Both the position numbers and the translations under genes were made by a program. A stretch of DNA of 64,000 nucleotides from DASXUG01 sp036504995 (GTDB lineage: Bacteria > Pseudomonadota > Gammaproteobacteria > Burkholderiales > Methylophilaceae), in contig DASXUG010000005.1 in NCBI GenBank assembly GCA_036504995.1, positions 186,001 through 250,000 of the forward strand. Reading direction: 5' to 3'. Position 1 is the first letter of the stretch; each line of letters begins with the position of its first letter. Shown piece by piece: positions 26,004-34,110 of this stretch. Under the pieces are notes generated by a model that was not told the origin of the DNA, ran no database searches, and saw only the letters and a program-made list of their open reading frames with translations.

Positions 26004-27347
26004 TCAATTTTGACTCAACGCTTGGTTGAGCGCGACGAGATCCCCTTCATTGAGCTGGCCAACAGCAAACTTTAATTTCAATTGACTGACCAAATAGGTA
26101 TACCGAGCCTGCAATAAATCACGTTTAGCACTGAAGTATTGTTGTTGTGCGTTCAGCACGTCTACACTGGTTCTCACTCCGACTTCATAGCCTAGATTTG
26201 TAGAGTCCAACTGACTTTGACTCGAGATTAACGCCTGCTCATAGGCACTAACTTGTGCAATACTGCTACTTAAATTCAAATAAGCTTGGCGTGTATCCAA
26301 CTCTGCCTGACGCCTTGCGGATTCAACATCATCTTGTGCTTTTTGCTTTTTCGCTACCGCCTCACGCACCCTAGAAGAAATCGCGCCCCCTTGATAGAGC
26401 TGCATTTGTAGTTGCAATCCTATCGTCGCGTTTTGTGTATCTGCCCCCAAACTATTGATAGCACCATTGGCGTAATTACTTGCGTACGAACCAACTGCAT
26501 CTAAGGTAGGTAAGTTACCTGCATTTTGGCGCTCCACCTCTTGCGCCGCTATATCAAATGCTTGCTGCTGAATACTTAGCGATACACTATTTTCTTCCGC
26601 AACACTGACCCAGGACTCCATATCATTAGGGGCGGGCATGGCAGGTTTTAACGCAACTTCTACGGTGGCAAGTTTTTGTGGAGCATCCCCAGTAATTGAC
26701 TGAATCGTGCGTCGTTTCACTTCGACATCATTACTTGCAGCAATTTCCTGCGCCCCCACCAAATCAAACCTAGCCTGAGCTTCATTGACATCTGTAATAG
26801 TTGAGTTACCGACATCAAAATTAGCTTTAGCCTGCTCTAACTGCTTACTGATAGCGATTTTCTGCGCCAATATTAAATCAACCTTATCTTGTGCCAGTAG
26901 CATATCAAAATATGCCTGAGCACATCGCACGATTAGGTTCTGTTGAGCGAGCAATAATTCTTTATCTGCCTGCGAAACAACACTTTTAGATTGCTCAAAC
27001 TGCGCGTTGTTTTGCTTTCGATAAATAGGCTGAATAACGTTCACCGCAGCGCCATAACTCTGAAAAGACTCACGGCTACCTTTGCCAAATATGGTAAGCG
27101 TGTTGTACTTAAGGTCTGTTTCCGAATGGTTAACGTTAGCACTCAATGTGACAGATGGGCGAAACAACGCCTTGCCTTGCTCTAACTGCTCCTGTGCCGC
27201 CAAATTAGCGCTTTTGGCAGAAGCTAAAACAGGATCATGGGCTAAGGCTTGCTGATAAACATCCATTAGATTTTGCGGATTTGCCGCAAATGATAATGTG
27301 GCTTGCAGCAAACAAAGTGCCAAGACAAAATTAATACAACGCAACAT
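26004..27347 (-). CDS. tolC: TolC-family outer-membrane channel
   Basis: 447-residue outer-membrane efflux protein of the TolC type I secretion/efflux group. A cleavable signal peptide (LALCLLQATLSFA) is followed by two tandem OEP repeats with long coiled helices: MDVYQQALAHDPVLASAKS early, then VNVIQPIYRKQN and LQMQLYQGGAISSRVREA. It is the last gene of a minus-strand run after an RND pump and an O-methyltransferase-like gene, starting 2 nt after the latter. It probably serves that pump, though TolC channels are often shared. Confidence 0.9.
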   Translation of the reverse strand: MLRCINFVLALCLLQATLSFAANPQNLMDVYQQALAHDPVLASAKSANLAAQEQLEQGKALFRPSVTLSANVNHSETDLKYNTLTIFGKGSRESFQSYGAAVNVIQPIYRKQNNAQFEQSKSVVSQADKELLLAQQNLIVRCAQAYFDMLLAQDKVDLILAQKIAISKQLEQAKANFDVGNSTITDVNEAQARFDLVGAQEIAASNDVEVKRRTIQSITGDAPQKLATVEVALKPAMPAPNDMESWVSVAEENSVSLSIQQQAFDIAAQEVERQNAGNLPTLDAVGSYASNYANGAINSLGADTQNATIGLQLQMQLYQGGAISSRVREAVAKKQKAQDDVESARRQAELDTRQAYLNLSSSIAQVSAYEQALISSQSQLDSTNLGYEVGVRTSVDVLNAQQQYFSAKRDLLQARYTYLVSQLKLKFAVGQLNEGDLVALNQALSQN

Positions 27348-27349
27348 GA

Positions 27350-28021
27350 TTAAAATTCGAACCGTTCTGGTTGTGGTGCATTAGCGAGTACAGGCAAGCA
27401 AGTTTCAAACAGGACCTCTTGTTTGAAACCAAGCTCAGACACACGCTCGGTCAAGATGGCTTGCATGACTGGCGCATCACCCACTACCGCAAACAGGCGT
27501 CCGCCAACCGTAAGTTGCTGCGCGACCGATGCAGGCGCAGTTGGCAATGAGCCTGTGAACACTATCACGTCATAGGGCGCACCCTGTGCCCAGCCTGCGC
27601 TGGCATCACCCACCAAACAATCCACATTCTTGATGTGATGTGCATCAAGTCGAATTTTTGCAATAGCACTCAACGAGGGTTTAATTTCAACACTGATTAC
27701 ATGCCCCGCCAGGCTGGCAAGTAAAGCTGTTAAATAACCGCTGCCCGTGCCAATCTCTAAAACTTTGTCTGATTTTTTTAAATTCAACGCTTGTACAATG
27801 CGCGCCTCCATTTTGGGGGCAAGCATAAGCTCACCTTCACCGATAGGAATTTCCATATCAGCAAATGCTAAGCCAGCGTATTGCGCCTGCACAAAATTTT
27901 CACGCGGGATTTGTTTGAGTAAATCCAGCACTGTGGCATCCAGCACCTCCCAAGTTCTGATTTGTTGCTCAATCATATTAAAACGTGCTTGCTCTATATT
28001 CACTTCTGCTTGGATCATCAT
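27350..28021 (-). CDS. Protein-L-isoaspartate O-methyltransferase-like protein
   Basis: About 223-residue SAM-dependent methyltransferase of the Pcm family. The region before the SAM loop (ENFVQAQYAGLAFADMEIPIGEG) and motif I (VLEIGTGSGYLTALLASLAGHVISVEI) are typical. This subgroup, found beside tolC in betaproteobacteria, usually lacks proof of isoaspartyl repair and may do something else. GAGGG precedes the start seven nt upstream of the ATG at 28021; GTG 28024 and ATG 28018 are alternatives. It sits between the RND permease and tolC on one transcript. Confidence 0.85.
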   Translation of the reverse strand: MMIQAEVNIEQARFNMIEQQIRTWEVLDATVLDLLKQIPRENFVQAQYAGLAFADMEIPIGEGELMLAPKMEARIVQALNLKKSDKVLEIGTGSGYLTALLASLAGHVISVEIKPSLSAIAKIRLDAHHIKNVDCLVGDASAGWAQGAPYDVIVFTGSLPTAPASVAQQLTVGGRLFAVVGDAPVMQAILTERVSELGFKQEVLFETCLPVLANAPQPERFEF

Positions 28022-28052
28022 CACATTGCCCTCAAAAAGAATTATTGATCAA

Positions 28053-31000
28053 TTATAGCGTTACTGCAGTTTGTGCTTCACCAGTAGATTGTACTTCATC
28101 GTTACCAGGCTGTTTGACTTTAAACCATGCCGCGTATAGGGCGGGCAAAAACAACACCGTCAATAATGTTGCCACGGTTAAACCGCCCATAATCGCGACC
28201 GCCATGGGCCCAAAGAAGGCACTGCGTGTCAGCGGGATCATCGCCAGAATCGCCGCGGCGGCGGTTAACACGATCGGCCTGAAGCGGCGTATGGTTGATT
28301 CGATAATCGCCTCCCACTCTGGTTTACCTGCTTGTTTATCTTGGTCAATTTGATCTACCAAAATTACCGAGTTGCGCATAATCATCCCCGACAGGGCAAT
28401 GGCACCCAGCATCGCTACAAATCCAAATGGCTTATCAAATAGCAGCAAAAACAGCGTGATACCAATCAAGCCCAGAGGCGCAGTCAACAATACTAAAAAC
28501 ATACGAGAGAAGCTTTGTAATTGAATCATCAAAATCGTCATTACCGTGAATAAAAATAGCGGCACCCCAGCAGCAACCGACTGACCACCTTTTGCCGATT
28601 CTTCAACCGCACCACCTGTTTCTAAACTCATACCTAAGGGCAAGCTTTGTTTTAGCTTTTGCAACTTGGCCTCTATCTGCGCAGATACCACTGGCGCCTG
28701 TAACGCGCCTTGTAAGTTCGCTCTTACTGTAATGGTGGGCACCCGGTCGCGGCGCCAAATCACGCCTTGCTCAAAGGTGGAGTGTATCGTCGCCAGTTGG
28801 GACAAGGGCACACTCACGCCTGATTGGGTCGGGATCATCAAGTCAGGCAAGTGGGATAAACGCTCACGCTCAATCACGCTACCACGCACCATTAAATCTA
28901 TGCGCTCATTGCCTTCTCTAAACTCTGTCACATATAAACCTTGCACGCCACCATTCAGAATATTTGCCACATCAGAAGAGGTCACCCCTAACAAACGTGC
29001 CTTAGATTGGTCGATCTCCACCTGCATGACTTTACTGGGCTCTTCCCAATCCAACTGTACATTGGTGAGATTAGCGTTGGCACGCATCACGTCTGCTACT
29101 TGATGCGATACTTTTAAAATCTCATCTAGCTGATACCCTGAAACACGAAACTGAACAGGGAAGCCAACAGGCGGCCCATTTTCCAACCGTAATACCGATG
29201 CTCGCAATACAGGGAAGTCGTTCTCAAACAAATGCAGCAACTTGCTACGCAAAGCTTCTCGTGCTTCTTTGCTTTCGGTCAGTACCACTATTTGACCAAA
29301 ACTACGTTGTGCTAGCTGCTGATCAAGTGGCAGGTAAAAACGCGGACTGCCCGAGCCGATATAACTGACGTAATTATCTACACCCGATTGTTTACCCAAC
29401 CATTGCTCTAACTTTTTAACCTCAGCATCGGTTGCCCCATACGAGACACCTTCTGCCAAGCGCATATCGATAATGAGCTCTGGGCGTGTAGAGTCTGGGA
29501 AAAACTGTTGCTGCACCTTACCAAAACCAATGATAGACAGCGCAAACATAGCCAAGGTAATTGCAATCACAACCCAACGATAACGCACACAAGCAGTTAC
29601 TAACTTTCTGAACTGGCGATAAAAAGCCGTGTTGTAGATGGCGTGCTCATCACCTTCTGCATGTGCATCCTTTTTGTAGGTAGGCAGCAGGTGATAACCC
29701 AAATATGGCACAAAAATCACGGCTGCAAACCATGAGGCGATCAGCGCAATGGCCGATACCTGGAAAATCGATCGCGTATATTCGCCAGTTGAGGATTGCG
29801 CAGTGGCAATTGGCAGAAAACCAGCCACCGTCACCAGCGTGCCTGAAAGCATGGGTAAAGCAGTAGAGTTAAAGGCAAATGAGGCGGCCTTGACTCTATC
29901 CCAACCTTGCTCCATTTTAGATGACATCATCTCAACCGCGATAATCGCGTCATCTACCAGCAGGCCAAGCGCTAATATCAGCGCGCCCAAGGAGATTTTG
30001 TGCAGACCAACATGAAAGATGTTCATCACCAAAAAAGTAACGGCTAATACCACAGGAATAGTAATCGCCACCACAATCCCCGTGCGCCAGCCGAGAGAGA
30101 GCAGGCTCACTCCCAGCACAATTACTAAAGCTTCAGCCAATGAATGCACAAAGTCGTTCACTGAGCTCGCTACAATTTTGGGTTGCTCAGTGACGCTATT
30201 CAGCGCCAAACCTACGGGTAAGGCCTGTCTGATTTTCAATAATTGTTGATTTAAATTTTTCCCCAGTTGAATAATGTCGCCGCCACCCACCATACTGATG
30301 CCGATCAGCAAAGTTTCTTGGCCTTTATAGCGGACGCGCTGCGTGGGCGGGTCTTCAAACCCGTAATAAACCTTGGCTACATCCCCTAACTTAAACTCCT
30401 GACCGTGCGCACGTAAGCGGATTTCACGTACCAGTTGTAAATTATCGTAACGCCCAGTAATGGCGATGCGAATATGCTCTTGCGTCCCCTCATAGGCCCC
30501 AGCACTGACCACGCTATTTTGCTTTTGGATGGTGCTAATCAAGGTAGGAATATCTACACCCAAGGTCGCAAGTTTGGCGTTACTCAACTCAATATAGATA
30601 CGCTGCTTCTGCTCACCAAAGAAATCTACTTTTGCAACATCGGGCACTTTAAGTAGTTCGGCACGTATTACTTCAGCCTGACGCTTTAATTCAGCGCTAT
30701 TCACGCCATCGCCAGTCAACGCGTAAAGGTTGCCATAAACATCGCCAAATTCATCATTAAAGGTCAAACTCTCTACGCCTTCTGGCAAGGTATAGCGTAT
30801 ATCTCCAATTTTCTTGCGCACCTGATACCAAATATTAGGTACTTCAGCAGTGGGCGTTGAGTCTTTTGCCAGCACGAAAATAAGTGACTCACCTGGGCGC
30901 GAGAAACTGCGCAAATGGTCCAAGTAGGGGACCTCTTGCAGCTTCTTTTCGAGCTTATCGGTAATTTGCAACTCAACTTCATGTGCACTGGCGCCAGGCC

Positions 31001-31160
31001 ATGTCGTGTGCACCACCATCACCTTAAAGGTAAATGGCGGATCTTCTGATTGACCAAGTTTAGTATATGAAAGCATTCCCGCTAAAGTGAGCACTAACAT
31101 AAAGTACAACACTAGGGTTTGATGCTTGAGCGCCCAGTCAGAAAGATTAAAGTTTTTCAC
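28053..31160 (-). CDS. RND-family efflux permease
   Basis: 1035-residue inner-membrane proton-driven pump with the classic RND layout: an N-terminal helix, a large periplasmic loop, a block of membrane helices, then a repeat of the pattern. The proton-relay pair is in ALGLLVDDAIIAVEMM (helix 4). LGALILALGLLVDD and the C-terminal LLFDKPFGFVAMLGAIALSGMIMRNSVILVDQI and PLTRSAFFGPMAVAIMGGL fit the hydrophobe/AcrB-like group rather than the heavy-metal CusA group, as no CusA methionine set is apparent. Overlaps the adaptor gene by 4 nt. Substrate unknown. Confidence 0.93.
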   Translation of the reverse strand: MKNFNLSDWALKHQTLVLYFMLVLTLAGMLSYTKLGQSEDPPFTFKVMVVHTTWPGASAHEVELQITDKLEKKLQEVPYLDHLRSFSRPGESLIFVLAKDSTPTAEVPNIWYQVRKKIGDIRYTLPEGVESLTFNDEFGDVYGNLYALTGDGVNSAELKRQAEVIRAELLKVPDVAKVDFFGEQKQRIYIELSNAKLATLGVDIPTLISTIQKQNSVVSAGAYEGTQEHIRIAITGRYDNLQLVREIRLRAHGQEFKLGDVAKVYYGFEDPPTQRVRYKGQETLLIGISMVGGGDIIQLGKNLNQQLLKIRQALPVGLALNSVTEQPKIVASSVNDFVHSLAEALVIVLGVSLLSLGWRTGIVVAITIPVVLAVTFLVMNIFHVGLHKISLGALILALGLLVDDAIIAVEMMSSKMEQGWDRVKAASFAFNSTALPMLSGTLVTVAGFLPIATAQSSTGEYTRSIFQVSAIALIASWFAAVIFVPYLGYHLLPTYKKDAHAEGDEHAIYNTAFYRQFRKLVTACVRYRWVVIAITLAMFALSIIGFGKVQQQFFPDSTRPELIIDMRLAEGVSYGATDAEVKKLEQWLGKQSGVDNYVSYIGSGSPRFYLPLDQQLAQRSFGQIVVLTESKEAREALRSKLLHLFENDFPVLRASVLRLENGPPVGFPVQFRVSGYQLDEILKVSHQVADVMRANANLTNVQLDWEEPSKVMQVEIDQSKARLLGVTSSDVANILNGGVQGLYVTEFREGNERIDLMVRGSVIERERLSHLPDLMIPTQSGVSVPLSQLATIHSTFEQGVIWRRDRVPTITVRANLQGALQAPVVSAQIEAKLQKLKQSLPLGMSLETGGAVEESAKGGQSVAAGVPLFLFTVMTILMIQLQSFSRMFLVLLTAPLGLIGITLFLLLFDKPFGFVAMLGAIALSGMIMRNSVILVDQIDQDKQAGKPEWEAIIESTIRRFRPIVLTAAAAILAMIPLTRSAFFGPMAVAIMGGLTVATLLTVLFLPALYAAWFKVKQPGNDEVQSTGEAQTAVTL

Positions 31161-32272
31161 TTGGCTACACCCGCCTCAACAGGGCGTACCACTTGCCCAT
31201 CCACCAGCATATGTACCCCAGCCACTACCACTTGCTCACCTGCGTTTAGTCCACCATTCACAGGCACTCCATCTTCACGATAACTACCAATCGTCACATT
31301 ACGTGGATGTACTTGCTTGCTTTGCCCATCCACCACCCAAACGGCTGGTTTATTTGCGAGCTCGGTAATCGCTGAAGTCGGCAATACCGTAATGTTTTCT
31401 TCAGCACTGGCAAAACCAACTCCCGCGGTCATCCCAAGCTTTACCGCATCATCGATGTCTAAAATCGACACTTTCACCAAAAATGTACGCGTGACGCTAT
31501 CTGCACTGGGGGCGATTTCGCGTATTTTGCCTTGATACGCTTTTTCGCGATTTACCCATAAGCGCACGACAACGGGAGTGCCAACCTGCAAACCTTTCAT
31601 CGCAGATTCCGCCACCCCAACGTTGACTTCGAGTTGTTTCAAATCCGCTATTTTGGCAACCACCTCACCCGCTGAGACCACTTGCCCTGGTTCTGCACGA
31701 ATATCCGTGACTACCCCATCGCGGTCTGCCACCAAGCTTGTATATTTGGTTTGATTGCCTGAAACCGCCGCACGTGACTGCGCTTGTTGTAAACGTGCAG
31801 CGGTGGTCTTAACGGTTGCTTCACGTGAATCTAGGGCAGAAGCGGAAATAAACTTTTTGGCATATAGTTGACGCTGGCGCTGCAAGTCGGCATTGGCTAA
31901 GGCGTACTCAGCTTCTGCAGCCTTCACATCGGCAAACGCAACTTGCGTATTGAGATTGGTATCCACCGCATCTAATCGTGCCAGCACTTGTCCTTTATGC
32001 ACAACATTGCCGATTTCCACACGTCGCTCAATGATTTTTCCCGCAATACGAAAACCTTGTACCGACTCATAGCGTGGCCGCACTTCACCAACAATCGCAG
32101 CAAGATGATTGTCACTGTTTGACTGCACGGTCATTACCAAAGCTGGTCTGGGCGGCGCTGGCGGTTCCACAGGCTTTTGGCATGCTGTGAGCAGCATACT
32201 TAGCACAGCAAACGCAATAAACCCTCTCGCATGATTGCTATGTTGCTTGATTTTCATCCATCTACTTTTCAT
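31157..32272 (-). CDS. RND periplasmic adaptor lipoprotein (membrane fusion protein)
   Basis: 371-residue adaptor linking the RND permease to TolC. The signal peptide ends in lipobox LLTAC, giving a lipid-anchored periplasmic protein. The lipoyl halves flank the hairpin (GNVVHKGQVLARLD and VADRDGVVTDIRAEPGQVV), the alpha hairpin is about residues 110-165, and beta-barrel and membrane-proximal domains follow. The start may be the ATG at 32272 or five codons downstream. Its gene lies 2 nt after tetR and overlaps the permease gene. Confidence 0.92.
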   Translation of the reverse strand: MKSRWMKIKQHSNHARGFIAFAVLSMLLTACQKPVEPPAPPRPALVMTVQSNSDNHLAAIVGEVRPRYESVQGFRIAGKIIERRVEIGNVVHKGQVLARLDAVDTNLNTQVAFADVKAAEAEYALANADLQRQRQLYAKKFISASALDSREATVKTTAARLQQAQSRAAVSGNQTKYTSLVADRDGVVTDIRAEPGQVVSAGEVVAKIADLKQLEVNVGVAESAMKGLQVGTPVVVRLWVNREKAYQGKIREIAPSADSVTRTFLVKVSILDIDDAVKLGMTAGVGFASAEENITVLPTSAITELANKPAVWVVDGQSKQVHPRNVTIGSYREDGVPVNGGLNAGEQVVVAGVHMLVDGQVVRPVEAGVAK

Positions 32273-32274
32273 AC

Positions 32275-32904
32275 TTATGCCGCCTTAATCAATCCGCGTA
32301 AAATCATTTGTTGCATTAAGCTAATGCGCGCTGAAATATCGCTCCAGTTCACCCACGCATCATTCGCCAAAGATATTTCCAATGAACAAACACCATGAAT
32401 TGCCGCCCAGATGGTTTGTGCAATTAAATCCGTATCGGTTAATTCTTCTATAAACAAGCCCTTATCATAGACATCCTGCACCACCAGCTTGAGTTGCGCG
32501 TAAGCGTCGTGCTCTGCGTTACCTTGAGGCACTTTGGAGTCTTCTGGCGAGCAACCTGGCCGTTGCGACATAAACATAATTCGGTAATGGTTAGGATGTG
32601 TCAGTGCAAATTCAGCATAACCCTGCCCCAGCGCCATCATACGTTCTACAGGGTTAGCAATCTCAAGAATACGATGCAATTTACTAGCTAATGCCAAAAA
32701 GTCGGTATCACACAACTCGCGTATTAACGCCTCTTTATCTTTAAAGTGCAGGTAAATGGCGGTAGATGAGTAGCCAATATTCTTGGCTATCTCGCGCATA
32801 GTAACCGCTTCTACTCCACGAGCTGCAAACAGCTCGCGTGCCGCATCTAGAATCAGCGTACGCAACTGTTGACGTTCAGCGTCAGTTTTTGGTTTAGGTG
32901 GCAT
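32275..32904 (-). CDS. TetR/AcrR-family repressor of the efflux operon
   Basis: 209-residue TetR-type regulator. The N-terminal helix-turn-helix spans about residues 12-58 (ILDAARELFAARGVEAVTMREIAKNIGYSSTAIYLHFKDKEAL); the C-terminal part is a ligand-binding helical bundle of the TetR_C/WHG type. It is immediately upstream of the adaptor gene in the same transcript, the usual place for an autorepressor of its own pump. A candidate operator, two tandem GTTAAnTTAAC dyads overlapping a promoter, lies at 33421-33445 before the preceding DUF2147 gene. Confidence 0.88.
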   Translation of the reverse strand: MPPKPKTDAERQQLRTLILDAARELFAARGVEAVTMREIAKNIGYSSTAIYLHFKDKEALIRELCDTDFLALASKLHRILEIANPVERMMALGQGYAEFALTHPNHYRIMFMSQRPGCSPEDSKVPQGNAEHDAYAQLKLVVQDVYDKGLFIEELTDTDLIAQTIWAAIHGVCSLEISLANDAWVNWSDISARISLMQQMILRGLIKAA

Positions 32905-32942
32905 GTAAAAACCATCCCATATAAATTACAAATAACAATGCA

Positions 32943-33392
32943 TTACTCTCCACGTTCTACACGCTCCCAAATTTGGGTTCTACCCAGCAAACTAATGCCT
33001 ATATAGCCGCGTACTTCCATTTTGTTGCGCGCAAGCATTTTCAATCTGACTCGATAAGTATCCCCAGTTTCTGGGTCTAGGATCTCATCGCCCACAAACC
33101 CGCCATCCTGAGCTTTGACATTTTTCATGATCACCATACCCATGAGCTTTTGATTTTTGCGTTCACCTTTACACTTGGAGCAAATGGTTTCCTGTGTATC
33201 TGGATGCACCACATTTTTTATGATGCCAGTGTAAACTCCACGGTCCTCAGTGATGCTGACATAGCCAGTGACGTCGCCATCCTCATCATGCGCTAGCCAG
33301 AGTCCGTCTGGTGTTGCATTATCAGATGCGAGTATTGGCAGCGATACCAAAGCCAACATCAGATATAGCATGAAAGAAAAATAACGATGCAT
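32943..33392 (-). CDS. DUF2147 secreted protein heading the efflux operon
   Basis: About 149-residue exported protein with a signal peptide (FMLYLMLALVSLPILASDN) and one DUF2147 domain: DGLWLAHDEDGDVTGYVSI, VVHPDTQETICSKCKG (cysteine pair), DEILDPETGDTYRVRL and VRGYIGISLLGRTQIWERVE. Function unknown; DUF2147 is a periplasmic beta-rich domain. I used the ATG at 33392, because a promoter (33425-33453) places transcription start just upstream; the GTG at 33419 would lie on the start site. The next gene, tetR, begins 38 nt downstream. Confidence 0.8.
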   Translation of the reverse strand: MHRYFSFMLYLMLALVSLPILASDNATPDGLWLAHDEDGDVTGYVSITEDRGVYTGIIKNVVHPDTQETICSKCKGERKNQKLMGMVIMKNVKAQDGGFVGDEILDPETGDTYRVRLKMLARNKMEVRGYIGISLLGRTQIWERVERGE

Positions 33393-33420
33393 CGCAACAC
33401 ATGGGATAATTGTGAACACC

Positions 33421-33453
33421 GTTAATTTAACACTGTTAACTTAACAACGTCAA
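33421..33453 (-). promoter_or_regulatory. Promoter with tandem GTTAAnTTAAC operator dyads
   Basis: Minus-strand promoter TTGACG (33448-33453), 17-bp spacer, TTAAAT (33425-33430). Two palindromes GTTAATTTAAC (33421-33431) and GTTAACTTAAC (33435-33445), three bp apart, fill the spacer and overlap the -10, a good place for a repressor to block RNA polymerase. The TetR-type protein of this operon is the obvious candidate. Confidence 0.55.
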
Positions 33454-33614
33454 GTAAGAAATAATGGTAATTTTTTATTTCAAAGTCATTAATTTAAAAC
33501 TCTAGAGATAAACGCAGATAAGCAGAGAAAAGAAAGAAACAAGCGCGAATATCTAAATGTTTATAGTGCTCACAAACTATGCGCCGTATCCTTGCAATAC
33601 GGCGGAAACGCCTA

Positions 33615-33755
33615 CTACAAATACAGTACCGCTGGAAAAACAGTCACAGCCAACACCAATACCAACCACTCCAACCCCCAGCGCTCTAAATGGCCCGTAA
33701 AGTGCAGAATTAGAATTGTTATTGCGACCACATAATATATACCAAGTAAAATCAC
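33615..33755 (-). CDS. 46-residue two-helix small membrane protein
   Basis: Minus-strand ORF starting at GTG with GGGGAG seven nt upstream and a good promoter ahead (33782-33811). It encodes two hydrophobic segments, MILLGIYYVVAITILILHF and LEWLVLVLAVTVFPAVLYL, separated by a short polar turn TGHLERWG. A longer version from GTG 33779 would add eight residues. The family is not recognised; helix content and correctly placed promoter and ribosome site support a real gene. A perfect 8-bp hairpin (33582-33604) follows the stop without a T-run. Confidence 0.5.
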   Translation of the reverse strand: MILLGIYYVVAITILILHFTGHLERWGLEWLVLVLAVTVFPAVLYL

Positions 33756-33781
33756 AGCATCACTCCCCAATGAGTTCACAG

Positions 33782-33811
33782 ATTATATAGACTAAATCGC
33801 GTTAATGGCAA
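33782..33811 (-). promoter_or_regulatory. Sigma-70 promoter of the small membrane protein gene
   Basis: TTGCCA (33806-33811) and perfect TATAAT (33782-33787) on the minus strand, spacer 18 bp, placing transcription start about 20 nt before the GTG at 33755. It is divergent from the thiC riboswitch. Confidence 0.5.
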
Positions 33812-33951
33812 TCTGACGTACGTTTGATGGGTTTTGGCATGACAAAATTTGATTTTTTGCGCCAGAATCCCACAACAAACGACCACAAACCCCAGTAAAA
33901 AACTCAAGTAAAACTTGCCTATATCACTGATTTCGCGTAAATTCTCCCTAT

Positions 33952-34034
33952 TGCTAGGGGTCTGCAAGCTTTAGATGTTTGCAGTGAGATACACCCTTTG
34001 AACCTGATGCGGGTTATGCCGCCGTAGGAAAGCA
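33952..34034 (+). promoter_or_regulatory. TPP riboswitch (THI element) of thiC
   Basis: The conserved core is plain: CTGCAAG stem, then AGTGAGATACACCC, TTTGAACCTGATGCGGGTTA and GCCGTAGGAAAGCA, the pyrophosphate-sensor and pyrimidine-sensor loops of the thiamine pyrophosphate aptamer. The closing stem TGCT (33952-33955) pairs with AGCA (34031-34034). It is 76 nt ahead of the thiC start, so control of translation initiation is likely. Confidence 0.95.
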
Positions 34035-34110
34035 TGCAATGCGACTCTCAAAAATTCACCGAGCTTCGCAGCCCATGCACCTATGACCACTTTTCATATT
34101 GGAGCAAGCT

